A stretch of 21,415 nucleotides of DNA, from the IMG/VR virus record IMGVR_UViG_3300047386_000329, positions 1 through 21,415 of that record, one strand, 5' to 3'. Origin of the DNA: a virus. Of the stretch, positions 4,627 through 12,319 are shown piece by piece. A model generated the notes under the pieces. That model did no database searches. It was not told the DNA's origin and saw only the letters and a program-made list of their open reading frames with translations. A program made the position numbers and the translations under genes. Within the stretch, counting starts at the first letter, position 1. Every line of letters begins with the position of its first letter.

Positions 4627-5020
4627 GCCAATAGGTAAGGTTGTTGACCAGGCTGCTACCTTGATGCAAAAGCTCACAAGGATGAAGGCAGCTGACAAAG
4701 ATGGAATAGCAACCTGTGTTACGTGCGGTAAAAAAGCCCACTGGAAGGAAATGGATGGAGGCCACTTCATCTCAAGAACCTATTCGAAGCATAAGCTCAA
4801 CGAAGAGAATTGCCACCCCCAGTGTCCTGGGTGCAATCGCTTTAGCAATAGATCTATTGATGATTACTTTCTTTATATGGTTGATATGTATGGTCAAGAC
4901 CATGTGAGGGGTATGATTGAATCTAAGCGAGAAGTAACCAAGTGGAATCGAGCCGTACTAGAAGATACCATAAAGGACTTTAAAGCAAGGATCAAAGAGC
5001 AGGAGGCTCGCCTTGGTTAA
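4613..5020 (+). CDS. ninG: NinG/Rap-family recombination protein
   Basis: This 135-residue protein has two CxxC pairs, C35-T-C-G-K (C35, C38) and C71-P-G-C74, flanking DGGHFISR (48-55) and N66-x-H68. This is the NinG (Rap) pattern, an HNH-like zinc-binding nuclease fold; lambda Rap is a structure-specific endonuclease that acts on branched recombination intermediates such as Holliday junctions. The protein is shorter than lambda NinG (about 200 residues), lacking N-terminal sequence, which is common in phage homologues. The C-terminal helix is charged (EDTIKDFKARIKEQEARLG). It follows the NinB-region protein with overlap and belongs to the same operon as the probable helicase-loader-like gene, fitting processing of replication or recombination intermediates before packaging. 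Confidence 0.9.
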   Translation: MAKTRPIGKVVDQAATLMQKLTRMKAADKDGIATCVTCGKKAHWKEMDGGHFISRTYSKHKLNEENCHPQCPGCNRFSNRSIDDYFLYMVDMYGQDHVRGMIESKREVTKWNRAVLEDTIKDFKARIKEQEARLG

Positions 5021-5081
5021 CGAAATGTGGTTCGGTATATCAATTGTAATTGCTATTTCAGTCTATATCCTTATGATGTAA
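5013..5081 (+). CDS. 22-residue single-pass membrane peptide
   Basis: A short frame ends with TAA at 5079-5081. TTG 5013 is chosen as start because a perfect AGGAGG (5001-5006) lies six bases upstream; the in-frame ATG at 5025 would be 18 bases away from it and yield 18 residues. The product is MVNEMWFGISIVIAISVYIL followed by MM, almost entirely one hydrophobic helix. It overlaps the NinG stop by eight bases. It resembles in size and style the peptide at 1930-2004, without sequence similarity. The function is unknown; candidates include membrane anchoring or perturbation. Confidence 0.5.
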   Translation: MVNEMWFGISIVIAISVYILMM

Positions 5082-5107
5082 GATAGGCAAACTACTTATT
5101 GAGCTCG

Positions 5108-5116
5108 TGTTATGAT
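5108..5116 (+). promoter_or_regulatory. Possible extended -10 promoter of the packaging/late operon
   Basis: TG-T-TATGAT (5108-5116) is an extended -10 element; no convincing -35 box is seen 17 bases upstream. It lies in the only gap between NinG-region genes and the terminase genes, so a late promoter is expected about here. The gene that follows has only a weak ribosome site (TTGAG about 15 bases before the ATG). Confidence 0.35.
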
Positions 5117-5152
5117 TTGTTTTAGCAATCAAAACCTTGAGCATTAAAAACC

Positions 5153-5455
5153 ATGTCCAGGCCTCTTGGATCAAGCAACAGGAATAAGACTTTTCTTCTG
5201 AATCGTCTTAGGGACATGTATGGAGATGACTTCCATCCTATTATGCGTATGGCAGAGAATGCTGTCGTGCTGCATGAGCAAGCCAAAGCAAGTATGGAGC
5301 CTGGTGACCTTAGGTTATCCATTGATGCATGGGACAAGATCGCTCAGTACACAGAACCAAAGCTAAAGGCTACTGAGATAGACCTCACTGGAGATCTTAC
5401 GGTAGAACACCCTGAAGCTATCCGCATTGTTGCTGAGTTAGATGAAAACGCTTGA
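5153..5455 (+). CDS. Terminase small subunit-like protein
   Basis: This 100-residue protein begins SRPLGSSNRNKTFLLNRLRD, followed by MYGDDFHPIMRMAENAVVLH, the typical opening of a group of short phage DNA-recognition (small terminase) proteins: a basic GRPKGSxN-like arm followed by helices. It lies directly before the large terminase and overlaps it by 14 bases. Small terminases bind the packaging site and stimulate the large subunit; here recognition rests on context and N-terminal pattern. The C-terminus is acidic and may contact the large subunit. The protein is shorter than most small terminases (about 140-180 residues), but similar short ones exist in this context. Confidence 0.7.
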   Translation: MSRPLGSSNRNKTFLLNRLRDMYGDDFHPIMRMAENAVVLHEQAKASMEPGDLRLSIDAWDKIAQYTEPKLKATEIDLTGDLTVEHPEAIRIVAELDENA

Positions 5456-6743
5456 CGTAAGAATGCCCAAGAAGATGGCTCGTCTATTCGATGGCGACGC
5501 TAGATACAGGGTTGCTTACGGCGGTAGAGGTTCAGGTAAGACAAGAACGTTTGCCAAGATGGCAGCAATCATGGGGTATTACTTTCAACGCCAAGGCAAG
5601 AAAGGCCAGATACTCTGCGCAAGAGAACACCTTAACAGTTTAGATGAGTCCTCATTTACCGAGATCAAAGGAGCCATTCAAGAAAATGAGTTCCTTGATT
5701 CGATATACGACTGTGGTGCTAAGTTTATACGGACTAAAGATAAGACTGTTGAGTTTACGTTTTCGGGTCTTCGCCATAATCTGGATTCGGTCAAATCTAA
5801 AGCAAGGATTCTTCTTACGTGGATTGACGAGGCTGAGCAAGTTAGCGAGGAAGCCTGGAGAACCTTACTTCCTACGGTCCGAGAAGAGGGATCAGAAGTC
5901 TGGGTATCGTTTAACCCGAGAGACCCCGAGAGTCCTACATATCAGAGATTCGTTGAGAATGCCCCAGAGAATGCAAAGGTTGAGATGGTCAACTGGCAAG
6001 ACAATCCGTATTTTCCGGAGGTCCTGCTCCAGGAGATGGAGGCAGATAAAATACGCCTCAAGCCAGAAGTATTCCACCATGTGTGGGAAGGTCAGCCGCT
6101 TGATTTCGAAGAGGGAGCGTATTACCGCGAAGAGCTAATCCAAGCTGAGAGAGATGGCAGGATACTCGAGAACATAAATTACGACAGATCAATACCTGTT
6201 GTGACTGCCTGGGATTTAGGCATGAACGACAGCACTTCAATAGTTTTTGCTCAGCATGTAGGCAGTGAGATACGTATCATTGACTTCTACGAGCATAACG
6301 GTGTGGCCTTAGATCATTACGTCCAGATGCTTAGGGACAAGTCTCATGAGCTAGGCTACAACTACGGAACAGTCATCCTTCCGCACGATGCAAGGGTCAG
6401 AGAGTTGGGCAGTGGTAAGTCACGGATTGAGATCCTGAATAATTTGGGAATACGAGATGTGTCTATTGCACCACAGCTACGAGTAGACGACGGCATCGCT
6501 GCGGTTAGGATGGCCTTTAACAGGCTTTACTTCGATAAGTCAAAGACATCAAGGCTGATGAAGTGCCTTCGCCATTATCATGCAGAGTATCTAGACAAGG
6601 CCAAGACGTTTAGACAGAGACCTGAGCATGATTGGTCAAGTCACGCAGCAGACGCGTTTCGCTATTTGATTACTGGTCATCGTGATACAGCAAGCTGGGG
6701 CGGAACAGACGTAAGAAGAAACTCAGAGAGGTATGTTGCTTGA
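5442..6743 (+). CDS. terL: Terminase large subunit (ATPase and nuclease)
   Basis: This 433-residue protein packages DNA into the procapsid and cuts the concatemer. The N-terminal ATPase has Walker A GGRGSGKT (27-34), Walker B LLTWIDEAE (124-132, D129 and catalytic E130) and coupling motif SFNP (156-159). The C-terminal RNase H-like nuclease shows AWDLG with D258, PHDA with D316 and DWSSHAADAFRY with D397 and D404 as metal-ligand candidates. The pattern matches the PBSX/Terminase_3 (PF04466) group with a typical length. The start at ATG 5442 overlaps the small subunit; ATG 5463 is an alternative. The stop overlaps the TTG start of the adaptor gene, with no portal or capsid genes in between. 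Confidence 0.95.
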   Translation: MKTLDVRMPKKMARLFDGDARYRVAYGGRGSGKTRTFAKMAAIMGYYFQRQGKKGQILCAREHLNSLDESSFTEIKGAIQENEFLDSIYDCGAKFIRTKDKTVEFTFSGLRHNLDSVKSKARILLTWIDEAEQVSEEAWRTLLPTVREEGSEVWVSFNPRDPESPTYQRFVENAPENAKVEMVNWQDNPYFPEVLLQEMEADKIRLKPEVFHHVWEGQPLDFEEGAYYREELIQAERDGRILENINYDRSIPVVTAWDLGMNDSTSIVFAQHVGSEIRIIDFYEHNGVALDHYVQMLRDKSHELGYNYGTVILPHDARVRELGSGKSRIEILNNLGIRDVSIAPQLRVDDGIAAVRMAFNRLYFDKSKTSRLMKCLRHYHAEYLDKAKTFRQRPEHDWSSHAADAFRYLITGHRDTASWGGTDVRRNSERYVA

Positions 6744-7342
6744 ACTACTCAGAGCTTCAGTCCGTGGTAGCAGATTTTGCAGATAGGCAGGATTTGACAT
6801 CACAGATTCCGACATTTATTCAGCTGGCAGAGGCGAGAATCAATCGAGACGTAAGGCATTGGCGCATGAGCAAGCGCGCTGAAGCCGAGGTTACTGGTGA
6901 GCGATTCCCACTGCCGTGCGATTGGGTTGAGACTGTCCGTGTGACAGCAGACGGTAAGCCCTTGCGTTTATCTGACGTATGGATGGTTGATGCTGTTGAT
7001 CACGCTGGTCATTACACGGGCGGTAACCGTTTTTATCGTCATTCAGGTGATCAGCTTGAGCTGCATCCGCCGCAGGATAATCCTGTTCCTTTTATGCTTG
7101 AGTACATTGCGGAGGTTCCTGCTCTTTCTGATGAGGAGCCGACAAACTGGCTACTTGAGGAGTTCCCTGACGTGTACATATATGGGGCGATGCTGCAGGT
7201 ATCCCCATTCTTGCATGATGACTCTAGGGTTCCTCTGTGGACTCAGGCATACGGAGAGGCTGTATCTGCTGCTAACATAACGAGCGATAAGGCTAAACAC
7301 TCTGGCTCTGCGCTAAGGTTGCAACGCCATGGCATCGCCTGA
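6740..7342 (+). CDS. Head-tail connector adaptor protein (SU10-type)
   Basis: This 200-residue protein starts with TTG 6740, overlapping the terL stop as TTGA, with AGAGAGG about eight bases upstream. The N-terminus NYSELQSVVADFADRQDLTS, QIPTFIQLAEARINRDVRHW has the helical pattern of phage adaptor proteins (e.g. phage SU10 adaptor), which sit below the portal ring and join the tail. The middle, RFPLPCDWVETVRV and NRFYRHSGDQLELHPP, and C-terminal helix EFPDVYIYGAMLQVSPFLHD fit the same family. Adaptors are usually encoded after portal and capsid; here the gene directly follows terL. Confidence is good for the family, lower for the exact virion position. Confidence 0.8.
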   Translation: MNYSELQSVVADFADRQDLTSQIPTFIQLAEARINRDVRHWRMSKRAEAEVTGERFPLPCDWVETVRVTADGKPLRLSDVWMVDAVDHAGHYTGGNRFYRHSGDQLELHPPQDNPVPFMLEYIAEVPALSDEEPTNWLLEEFPDVYIYGAMLQVSPFLHDDSRVPLWTQAYGEAVSAANITSDKAKHSGSALRLQRHGIA

Positions 7343-7541
7343 CTGCAGCGCGTGGACTGATGTCCCCAAGGGCGATTGCGATGAGTGGGAAGTAGTCGAT
7401 GATGACGGCAATTGCAATAATTGGAAAACGAACGAGGATTGGATACTTATCACTGCCTTTTGGCAGGACATTGAACACTACTGGCGAGATATCGCGCTTT
7501 GGCGCGACCGCCCCACAAACTGGGTATCTGTGAATGGTTGA
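7329..7541 (+). CDS. Small Trp-rich protein with three CxxW repeats
   Basis: This 70-residue protein has ATG 7329 (14-base overlap with the adaptor gene) and AAGG ten bases upstream. It carries three regularly spaced C-x-x-W units, C6-W9, C17-W20 and C29-W32, each preceded by an acidic residue or Asn, then Trp at 38, 45, 52, 58 and 65. Eight Trp in 70 residues with Asp-rich surroundings suggests a small repetitive beta or Trp-packed structure. No family is recognised. Its place between adaptor and first tail fibre suggests a structural part of the tail tip or a fibre attachment factor (inference). The codon use resembles the neighbours. Confidence 0.65.
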   Translation: MASPDCSAWTDVPKGDCDEWEVVDDDGNCNNWKTNEDWILITAFWQDIEHYWRDIALWRDRPTNWVSVNG

Positions 7542-9333
7542 CCATATTAATAATGGCGAGGAAGGTTTTTCCGTAAGGGAAAAATTGAACACCGTCATCG
7601 ACCGCACCAATACCCTCAACGGTATTGAGAATCAGGTTGAGGCAAACAAGAACCTGAGCCAGCAGAACAGCGCCCGTATCAATAAAGAGATACAGGACCG
7701 CATCGATGGCGATCAGGAGCTTTGGGATCACGTTAATGATGTCGAGGACCAACTAGATAACCTCGATGTCTCAATACTTGATGCCAAGATTGATCAGGAG
7801 ATACTAGACCGTATCGCTGGCGATGAGGCTCTAGACGCAAAGATCGACTCAGTAGAGTCCTCGCTAACAGGTGCAATCACATCTGGCGACACTGCGCTGC
7901 AGGGACAGATCGACGCTATCGTTGCCGAGCTTGCCGACGGTGGCACTGGCGCGGGTATGGTCATCTCGCCCACGGAGCCTCCAGTCGAGGACCGTGTCGA
8001 GGGTATGCAGTGGCTCGACTCCACCACAGCCGACGTCTGGATTTGGGATGGCGAGAAGTGGCTGGAGTTCCCGGTCAAAGGTGTGCAGGGAGACCAAGGC
8101 GAGCCCGGAGAGAAGGGCGACAAGGGCGACAAGGGCGACACGGGAGAAGCTGCAGACGTCCCGCCGTGGGACTACGAGTTCACGCCCAACACGCTCGTAC
8201 TGCGTGACAACCTCGGCAACCTGAAGGGCAAGAAGGTTATTGGTCAGACATTGCAGATGACCACTGGCGGCACTACAGACATTGTTGCGCGCCCAGGCGA
8301 TACGATCTTCTACTCCAGCACAAGCAATCAGCTATACAAGAATTCAAAGGACGGGATGCGGGCTGCGCTTGGCATTCAGGACGCTGACAACTTCTTCACC
8401 GACATCAGCGCCGAGACCGGCAACAACACCATCGAGCGTTTTGGTGATGAGGTCTGGGTCACTAACTTTAAAACCGCTGAGGTTTTCGTCGGCACAAAGA
8501 TCGGCAACGGCGTCGAGACCACGGGCAACCTGTCTGCAGGCGATGGCACATTCGGGGGGACCGTAGCCGCCGCAGAGTTCACTGGAGACGGAAGCACCTT
8601 GACTGGGGTTGCAACCTCCGGTTATCAAGACGCTGGTGACTTCAACGACCAACTCACCAACCCTTTTGTCAACTCGTTCAACGCCACCGCCAATGCACCT
8701 AATGGTGTCAATGGCTGGTACAACACCGTCAATATCAGACACCGTGGCGGACAAGGTGACGGTAATCGATACGGCGCTCAGATTGCTGTAGGCATGACAA
8801 CGCAATCGGGGCGATTATTTTTCCGGAATCAAAATTCTGACGCTTGGGGTGAGTGGCAAGAACTTGGTAACGGTATCTCTGCCACGGATGTCACCGCCCT
8901 GTATGAAGGCGGATCAGCGAAAAAGGTTTACACCTATGGGTCAGGTGGGCGCGTCACAGGCAACCTACTAGCCACCAGCGATGTTTACGCCTACTACTCC
9001 GATGAGCGTCTCAAGACAAAGACCGGCGAGATCGAGAACGCACTCGACAAGGTGGAGGCAATCGACTGCTTCTACTACACGCATAACGACATCGCAAGGT
9101 CACTCGGATATGAGGGTGACGATCAGCAGGTCGGTGTATCAGCTCAATCAGTGAAGGCAGTCATGCCCGAGTGCGTTGGACGCGCTCCCATTGATGATGA
9201 TGGCATGGGCGGATCAGTCTCTGGTGAGGACTACATGACCGTGAAATATGAGCGGCTTGTGCCTCTGCTTCTCCAGAGTATCAGTGAGCTTGCAGCACGC
9301 GTGAAGGAGCTTGAAGCCAATGCCGGTCACTAA
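7534..9333 (+). CDS. Tail fibre with collagen-like segment and S74 chaperone domain
   Basis: This 599-residue protein is a probable receptor-binding fibre. Residues 1-130 are heptad-like coiled coil (repeated EIQDRIDGDQEL and EILDRIAGDEAL). A collagen-like stretch of eight Gly-X-Y units covers residues 183-206. A middle beta-rich region has GDGSTLTG, and 'NVNGWYNTVNIRHRG...WGEWQELG'-type repeats near 385-450 as in many trimeric fibres. The C-terminus from S489-D490-E-R-L-K494 is a peptidase S74 intramolecular chaperone: Ser and Lys spaced by five as in phage endosialidases, where the chaperone drives trimer folding and cleaves itself off before S-D. It ends with a helix VPLLLQSISELAARVKELEA. 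It overlaps the preceding gene by eight bases. Confidence 0.85.
   Translation: MVDHINNGEEGFSVREKLNTVIDRTNTLNGIENQVEANKNLSQQNSARINKEIQDRIDGDQELWDHVNDVEDQLDNLDVSILDAKIDQEILDRIAGDEALDAKIDSVESSLTGAITSGDTALQGQIDAIVAELADGGTGAGMVISPTEPPVEDRVEGMQWLDSTTADVWIWDGEKWLEFPVKGVQGDQGEPGEKGDKGDKGDTGEAADVPPWDYEFTPNTLVLRDNLGNLKGKKVIGQTLQMTTGGTTDIVARPGDTIFYSSTSNQLYKNSKDGMRAALGIQDADNFFTDISAETGNNTIERFGDEVWVTNFKTAEVFVGTKIGNGVETTGNLSAGDGTFGGTVAAAEFTGDGSTLTGVATSGYQDAGDFNDQLTNPFVNSFNATANAPNGVNGWYNTVNIRHRGGQGDGNRYGAQIAVGMTTQSGRLFFRNQNSDAWGEWQELGNGISATDVTALYEGGSAKKVYTYGSGGRVTGNLLATSDVYAYYSDERLKTKTGEIENALDKVEAIDCFYYTHNDIARSLGYEGDDQQVGVSAQSVKAVMPECVGRAPIDDDGMGGSVSGEDYMTVKYERLVPLLLQSISELAARVKELEANAGH
8115..8141 (+). repeat. 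Tandem 9-base repeat in collagen-like region
   Basis: Three copies of GGGCGACAA (the last ends in C) encode consecutive Gly-Asp-Lys/Thr units of the collagen-like segment. Such repeats change length by slippage, altering fibre length. Confidence 0.8.
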
Positions 9334-10120
9334 TGGGCCGCAGATTGCCCTCCGCGCAGACATAGGTGCAGAGGCTGGCCTTGGGTCTAGCTCAAACGTC
9401 AACCTAGATAACGCGGATATACGATCACTAATCGGCAAGGCATCCAGCGCACAGAACGCCATGAGCGAATACTACGGGGCTAGCAATTCTGCCTCCGTTG
9501 TTAGCTGGTCGGCAGTCGTAAACACTGCGGGACTTCAGACTTCTAACTATACAGGATCGACCCAGAACATAGATGTGCAGGGCGGCGACCTATTGGTCAT
9601 GTGCTACACTGCGAGGGGCGGTAACGATGGAGACAACAGTGGCTCGTTCAAAATGTTCGCTAGTCAAAACGCGGCGGGTGTCCAGACAAACCTCACTGCT
9701 ACCACGGCCATAAGGGAGCACGGCGGTACTGTTAGTGGAATCATGTATGCAACCGCTAACAGGACATACAAATCCATGCAGGCGCATATATCGGCTGGAA
9801 AGTCCTTTAACGGTATGGCGCTGTGGGCCGGCGTATTTAGGGATGTCGGCACTAATACTAGAAACGGCTGGAAAGCAGGAGGAAACGGTAGCACGAACCA
9901 ATCGATCTCCCTCTCCGGCCTTACTCCTCCGGGTGTTGTTATTGCTATCGGAGGCCGCAGTACAACATCTAGCAGCACGGTAACCTTTACTAACCTGACT
10001 TCCATCGTCATCCCTAACGGCAATGCTGGGGGGACCTCCGGGTACAAACTAAACCCCGGCACAAGCTACAGTAGTTCTTGTAGCCATGCGTGGTCTTACT
10101 CTGTTGCTCACTTCACATAG
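9320..10120 (+). CDS. Tail-associated protein, probable adhesin
   Basis: This 266-residue protein is assigned ATG 9320 because AAGGAG (9304-9309) is ten bases upstream; the in-frame TTG at 9311 is too close to it. The N-terminus GPQIALRADIGAEAGLGSSS, NVNLDNADIRSLIGK and MSEYYGASNS is a variant of the widespread phage tail motif that reads I-l-DI--ElG then V-l-D--vR-L-G and DFYG. This probably anchors the protein to the tail. The remainder is Ser/Thr/Gly-rich beta-structure (LLVMCYTARGGNDGDNSGSF; GLTPPGVVIAIGGRSTTSSS) resembling minor tail or fibre-tip proteins. A short overlap with the preceding fibre gene suggests the two act together. Confidence 0.65.
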   Translation: MPVTNGPQIALRADIGAEAGLGSSSNVNLDNADIRSLIGKASSAQNAMSEYYGASNSASVVSWSAVVNTAGLQTSNYTGSTQNIDVQGGDLLVMCYTARGGNDGDNSGSFKMFASQNAAGVQTNLTATTAIREHGGTVSGIMYATANRTYKSMQAHISAGKSFNGMALWAGVFRDVGTNTRNGWKAGGNGSTNQSISLSGLTPPGVVIAIGGRSTTSSSTVTFTNLTSIVIPNGNAGGTSGYKLNPGTSYSSSCSHAWSYSVAHFT

Positions 10121-10128
10121 GTATCTAT

Positions 10129-10551
10129 ATGCTATACAAAGAAGAGACAGTAAAGGTATACACCCGCGTCTCAGACATCGCGATCAACAATCCCCTGCCA
10201 TCCTCTGGGTTGATTCCCGAGGCGCGATTCAATGAGGAATTGGCATCTGTCGGTGAAGATGGTGAGCACGTTACCGTGTCTGGAATGGTTGACTACTGCA
10301 CCTTGGCACTAGCACCTGAGAACAGGTCCAGCGCCTTTGACCTGCTGAACCCTGAGACCAACACGGTTGTGGGTAAGGCCACTTATGCTGATGTGATGAT
10401 CCTTCTGCACTCAATGTATATCCACGCGGCAGAGATGCGAGACAATGCACGGGTCGAGGAGTCAACTCCTCCGCCTGTTGATGTTGATGTTGATGTTGAT
10501 GCGATACCGGAAGAAGTCCTTGTGGTTGAACCAGAAGAAGCCAAATCATGA
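10129..10551 (+). CDS. Small acidic tail-region protein
   Basis: This 140-residue protein starts at ATG 10129, nine bases after the previous stop; a longer in-frame start at 10090 lies inside the previous gene and lacks a better ribosome site. Residues 1-100 form a compact domain with a helix ATYADVMILLHSMYIHAAEM and following RD, a pattern found in small phage proteins next to fibre genes. The C-terminus is an acidic, disordered tail with VDVDVDVDA encoded by a hexanucleotide repeat, ending EEAKS. Its stop overlaps the next ATG by four bases. The function is unknown; a fibre assembly or connection role is plausible by context. Confidence 0.6.
   Translation: MLYKEETVKVYTRVSDIAINNPLPSSGLIPEARFNEELASVGEDGEHVTVSGMVDYCTLALAPENRSSAFDLLNPETNTVVGKATYADVMILLHSMYIHAAEMRDNARVEESTPPPVDVDVDVDAIPEEVLVVEPEEAKS
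10477..10500 (+). repeat. Four tandem GTTGAT units
   Basis: Perfect hexanucleotide repeat encoding Val-Asp four times in the acidic tail of the 10129 gene; length changes stay in frame. Confidence 0.85.
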
Positions 10552-11423
10552 CATCACGAATCATTGATGACCCAACGTCTGCAGGCTGGGTAGAGACATC
10601 TCCGGGCTTCTGGAAGTATGTCACTGGGCCTCTCGTTGAAGAGGCACCAGAGGATTCCAAGCAGTACGCCCGTCAGGACGCAGCTTGGTCTGAGGTAGTA
10701 ATACCCGAGGTCCCTGAGTTTGTCGAGACGGACCCAACTGTGCCAGCCCATGTCAAAGGGATAACCCAAGAGCAGATCACTAGCTGGGACACCGAGTTCG
10801 TTGAGACCGATCCAACTGTTCCCGAACATGTGAAGTCTATCAGCACGGGTGACATTGCCAATTGGAATTCTGTCCAGATAGAAGATGGCACACAGGAAAA
10901 CCAGATTGCTCATTGGCATAGCGACAGTGGCAAGTGGATAGGTGTTGCCAATGTTGCTGTGTCAGACTCAGGCAGAATGTCGATAGGCGCTACTTCGGCC
11001 CGAACCATACTTCATCTTTTGGATGGCTCCCCTGAGATTACGTTTGAAAATGCCAGTGGCGTTGCGTCTAAAATTGGCATAAACAGTGTTGATAACACAA
11101 TGAGAGTCACTACCGACCTTGAGGTAAGCGGTAACGTCACCGCACTAGACTTGATTGCCACATCTGATCGCCGAGAAAAGAAAAACATCGCCACCGCACC
11201 TGTCGGTATCATCGACCAGATTCGCGGCGTTGAGTACGAGTGGAAAACATCGGGTAAGATGGGCTCTGGCGTTATTGCTCAGGAGCTTGAGGAAATTCCC
11301 GGGCTTGCACACCTCGTTCATGAAAGTGATGACGGCACAAAACACGTTTCTTACCTTGGCCTGATCGGTTATCTGATCGAAGAGGTTAAGGCCATGAAGT
11401 CTAAGATTGAGGCGCCAAAGTGA
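10548..11423 (+). CDS. Second fibre-like protein with S74 chaperone domain
   Basis: This 291-residue protein begins with a region containing two near-identical units, EFVETDPTVPAHVKGITQEQ ITSWD and EFVETDPTVPEHVKSISTGD IANWN (residues about 57-107), a repeat frequent in phage fibre N-termini. A beta-rich middle (GRMSIGATSARTILHLLDGS) precedes a peptidase S74 domain starting at S206-D207-R-R-E-K211, with GSGVIAQELEEIP and a short C-terminal helix (YLIEEVKAMKSKIEA). The Ser-Lys spacing of five fits the self-cleaving dyad. It is much shorter than the 7534 fibre, so it may be a secondary short fibre or an appendage. It starts in a four-base overlap with the preceding gene. Confidence 0.8.
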   Translation: MTSRIIDDPTSAGWVETSPGFWKYVTGPLVEEAPEDSKQYARQDAAWSEVVIPEVPEFVETDPTVPAHVKGITQEQITSWDTEFVETDPTVPEHVKSISTGDIANWNSVQIEDGTQENQIAHWHSDSGKWIGVANVAVSDSGRMSIGATSARTILHLLDGSPEITFENASGVASKIGINSVDNTMRVTTDLEVSGNVTALDLIATSDRREKKNIATAPVGIIDQIRGVEYEWKTSGKMGSGVIAQELEEIPGLAHLVHESDDGTKHVSYLGLIGYLIEEVKAMKSKIEAPK

Positions 11424-12313
11424 TGGCGCTGCCAAGCACGGGAAACATTAGCATCGAAGATATTGCAGCTGAATTTGGTGGCACCGCTCCGCACGGCTTG
11501 ACTGAGTATTACGGCGTTTCCGCAGGCATACCTAGTAGCGGCACGATCAAGGCCACTGACTTCTACGGCGCTAGTTCAGCAAGCCCCATTCAGGCAACCG
11601 GTGGAAGCATTACCGACTCTGGTGGATACCGTTATCACTCATGGACAAGCAATAGCAATTTCCAAGTGACTGATCAGGCCACTGGCTCTTTCTCTAACAA
11701 CATTGAGGTGTGCCTTCTTGGTGGGGGAGCTGGCGGAGCCTATGCAAAAAACAATTACGGAGCTGGCGGGGGTGGTGCGGGCGGCAAGAAAGTATTCAAT
11801 GTCGAGGCTACTGTGGGCACGTTCCCTTTGACTGTCGGAGCGAGCGCTAGCGGGGGAAGTAACAACGGCCCCAGTAAAGGCAGGAGCACCACAATGATGA
11901 ACAACACGGGAGACGGCGGTGGCGGTGGCGGCCAGTACGGCTCAAGTAGTGGCAGGTCGGGTGGTTGCGGCGGCGGCGGCTGTACCAATTCCGGAGGGGG
12001 GTCTGGCAGTCAGGGCTACAACGGCGGCCGAGGTGCAAGCTGGAGCGGCGGTGGCGGTGGTGGTCTTGGTAGTGCTGGCACTAGTGCCGTTTCCAATGAT
12101 TACGGCGGCACTGGAGGCAATGGCGGGAGTAATGGCTCATGGGGATTGTGGAGCTTCGGATACGGCGGTAAGGGCGGCTCAAGTGGAACAGGCGGTGGTG
12201 GCAACGCTTCGTCTTACGGTAGCGGCGGCAATGGTAATAACGTCAACAACTCCGCGTCCGCAGGCGGCACCGGTTATCAGGGGATGGTAATGCTTAGGTA
12301 TCAATACGGGTAA
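11423..12313 (+). CDS. Glycine-rich tail protein (adhesin type)
   Basis: This 296-residue protein is started at ATG 11423, overlapping the preceding TGA; GTG 11420 is an in-frame alternative. Residues 5-55 hold a tandem tail-anchoring motif, GNISIEDIAAEFGG then LTEYYG and GIPSSGTIKATDFYGASS. Residues 75-290 are a glycine-rich domain (core pattern VCLLGGGAGGAYAKNNYGAG, then GGGGAGGKKVFNV) of the kind found in phage tail-tip adhesins with stacked polyglycine helices. Gly exceeds one third of the residues in parts, and two Cys lie in GGCGGGGC. The final TGYQGMVMLRYQYG is a typical closing strand. Similar architecture, with different sequence, occurs at 14541. Confidence 0.8.
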   Translation: MALPSTGNISIEDIAAEFGGTAPHGLTEYYGVSAGIPSSGTIKATDFYGASSASPIQATGGSITDSGGYRYHSWTSNSNFQVTDQATGSFSNNIEVCLLGGGAGGAYAKNNYGAGGGGAGGKKVFNVEATVGTFPLTVGASASGGSNNGPSKGRSTTMMNNTGDGGGGGGQYGSSSGRSGGCGGGGCTNSGGGSGSQGYNGGRGASWSGGGGGGLGSAGTSAVSNDYGGTGGNGGSNGSWGLWSFGYGGKGGSSGTGGGGNASSYGSGGNGNNVNNSASAGGTGYQGMVMLRYQYG

Positions 12314-12319
12314 GAGATT

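Noticed and set aside
5644-6138. 164-residue + strand frame inside the large terminase
   Set aside because: Arg/Ser/Leu-rich shadow of terL, which has all catalytic motifs in its own frame.
8344-8805. Long minus-strand open frame inside the tail fibre gene
   Set aside because: No ribosome site and no family features; it mirrors the well-supported + strand fibre frame whose G/C-rich codons leave few stops on the other strand.
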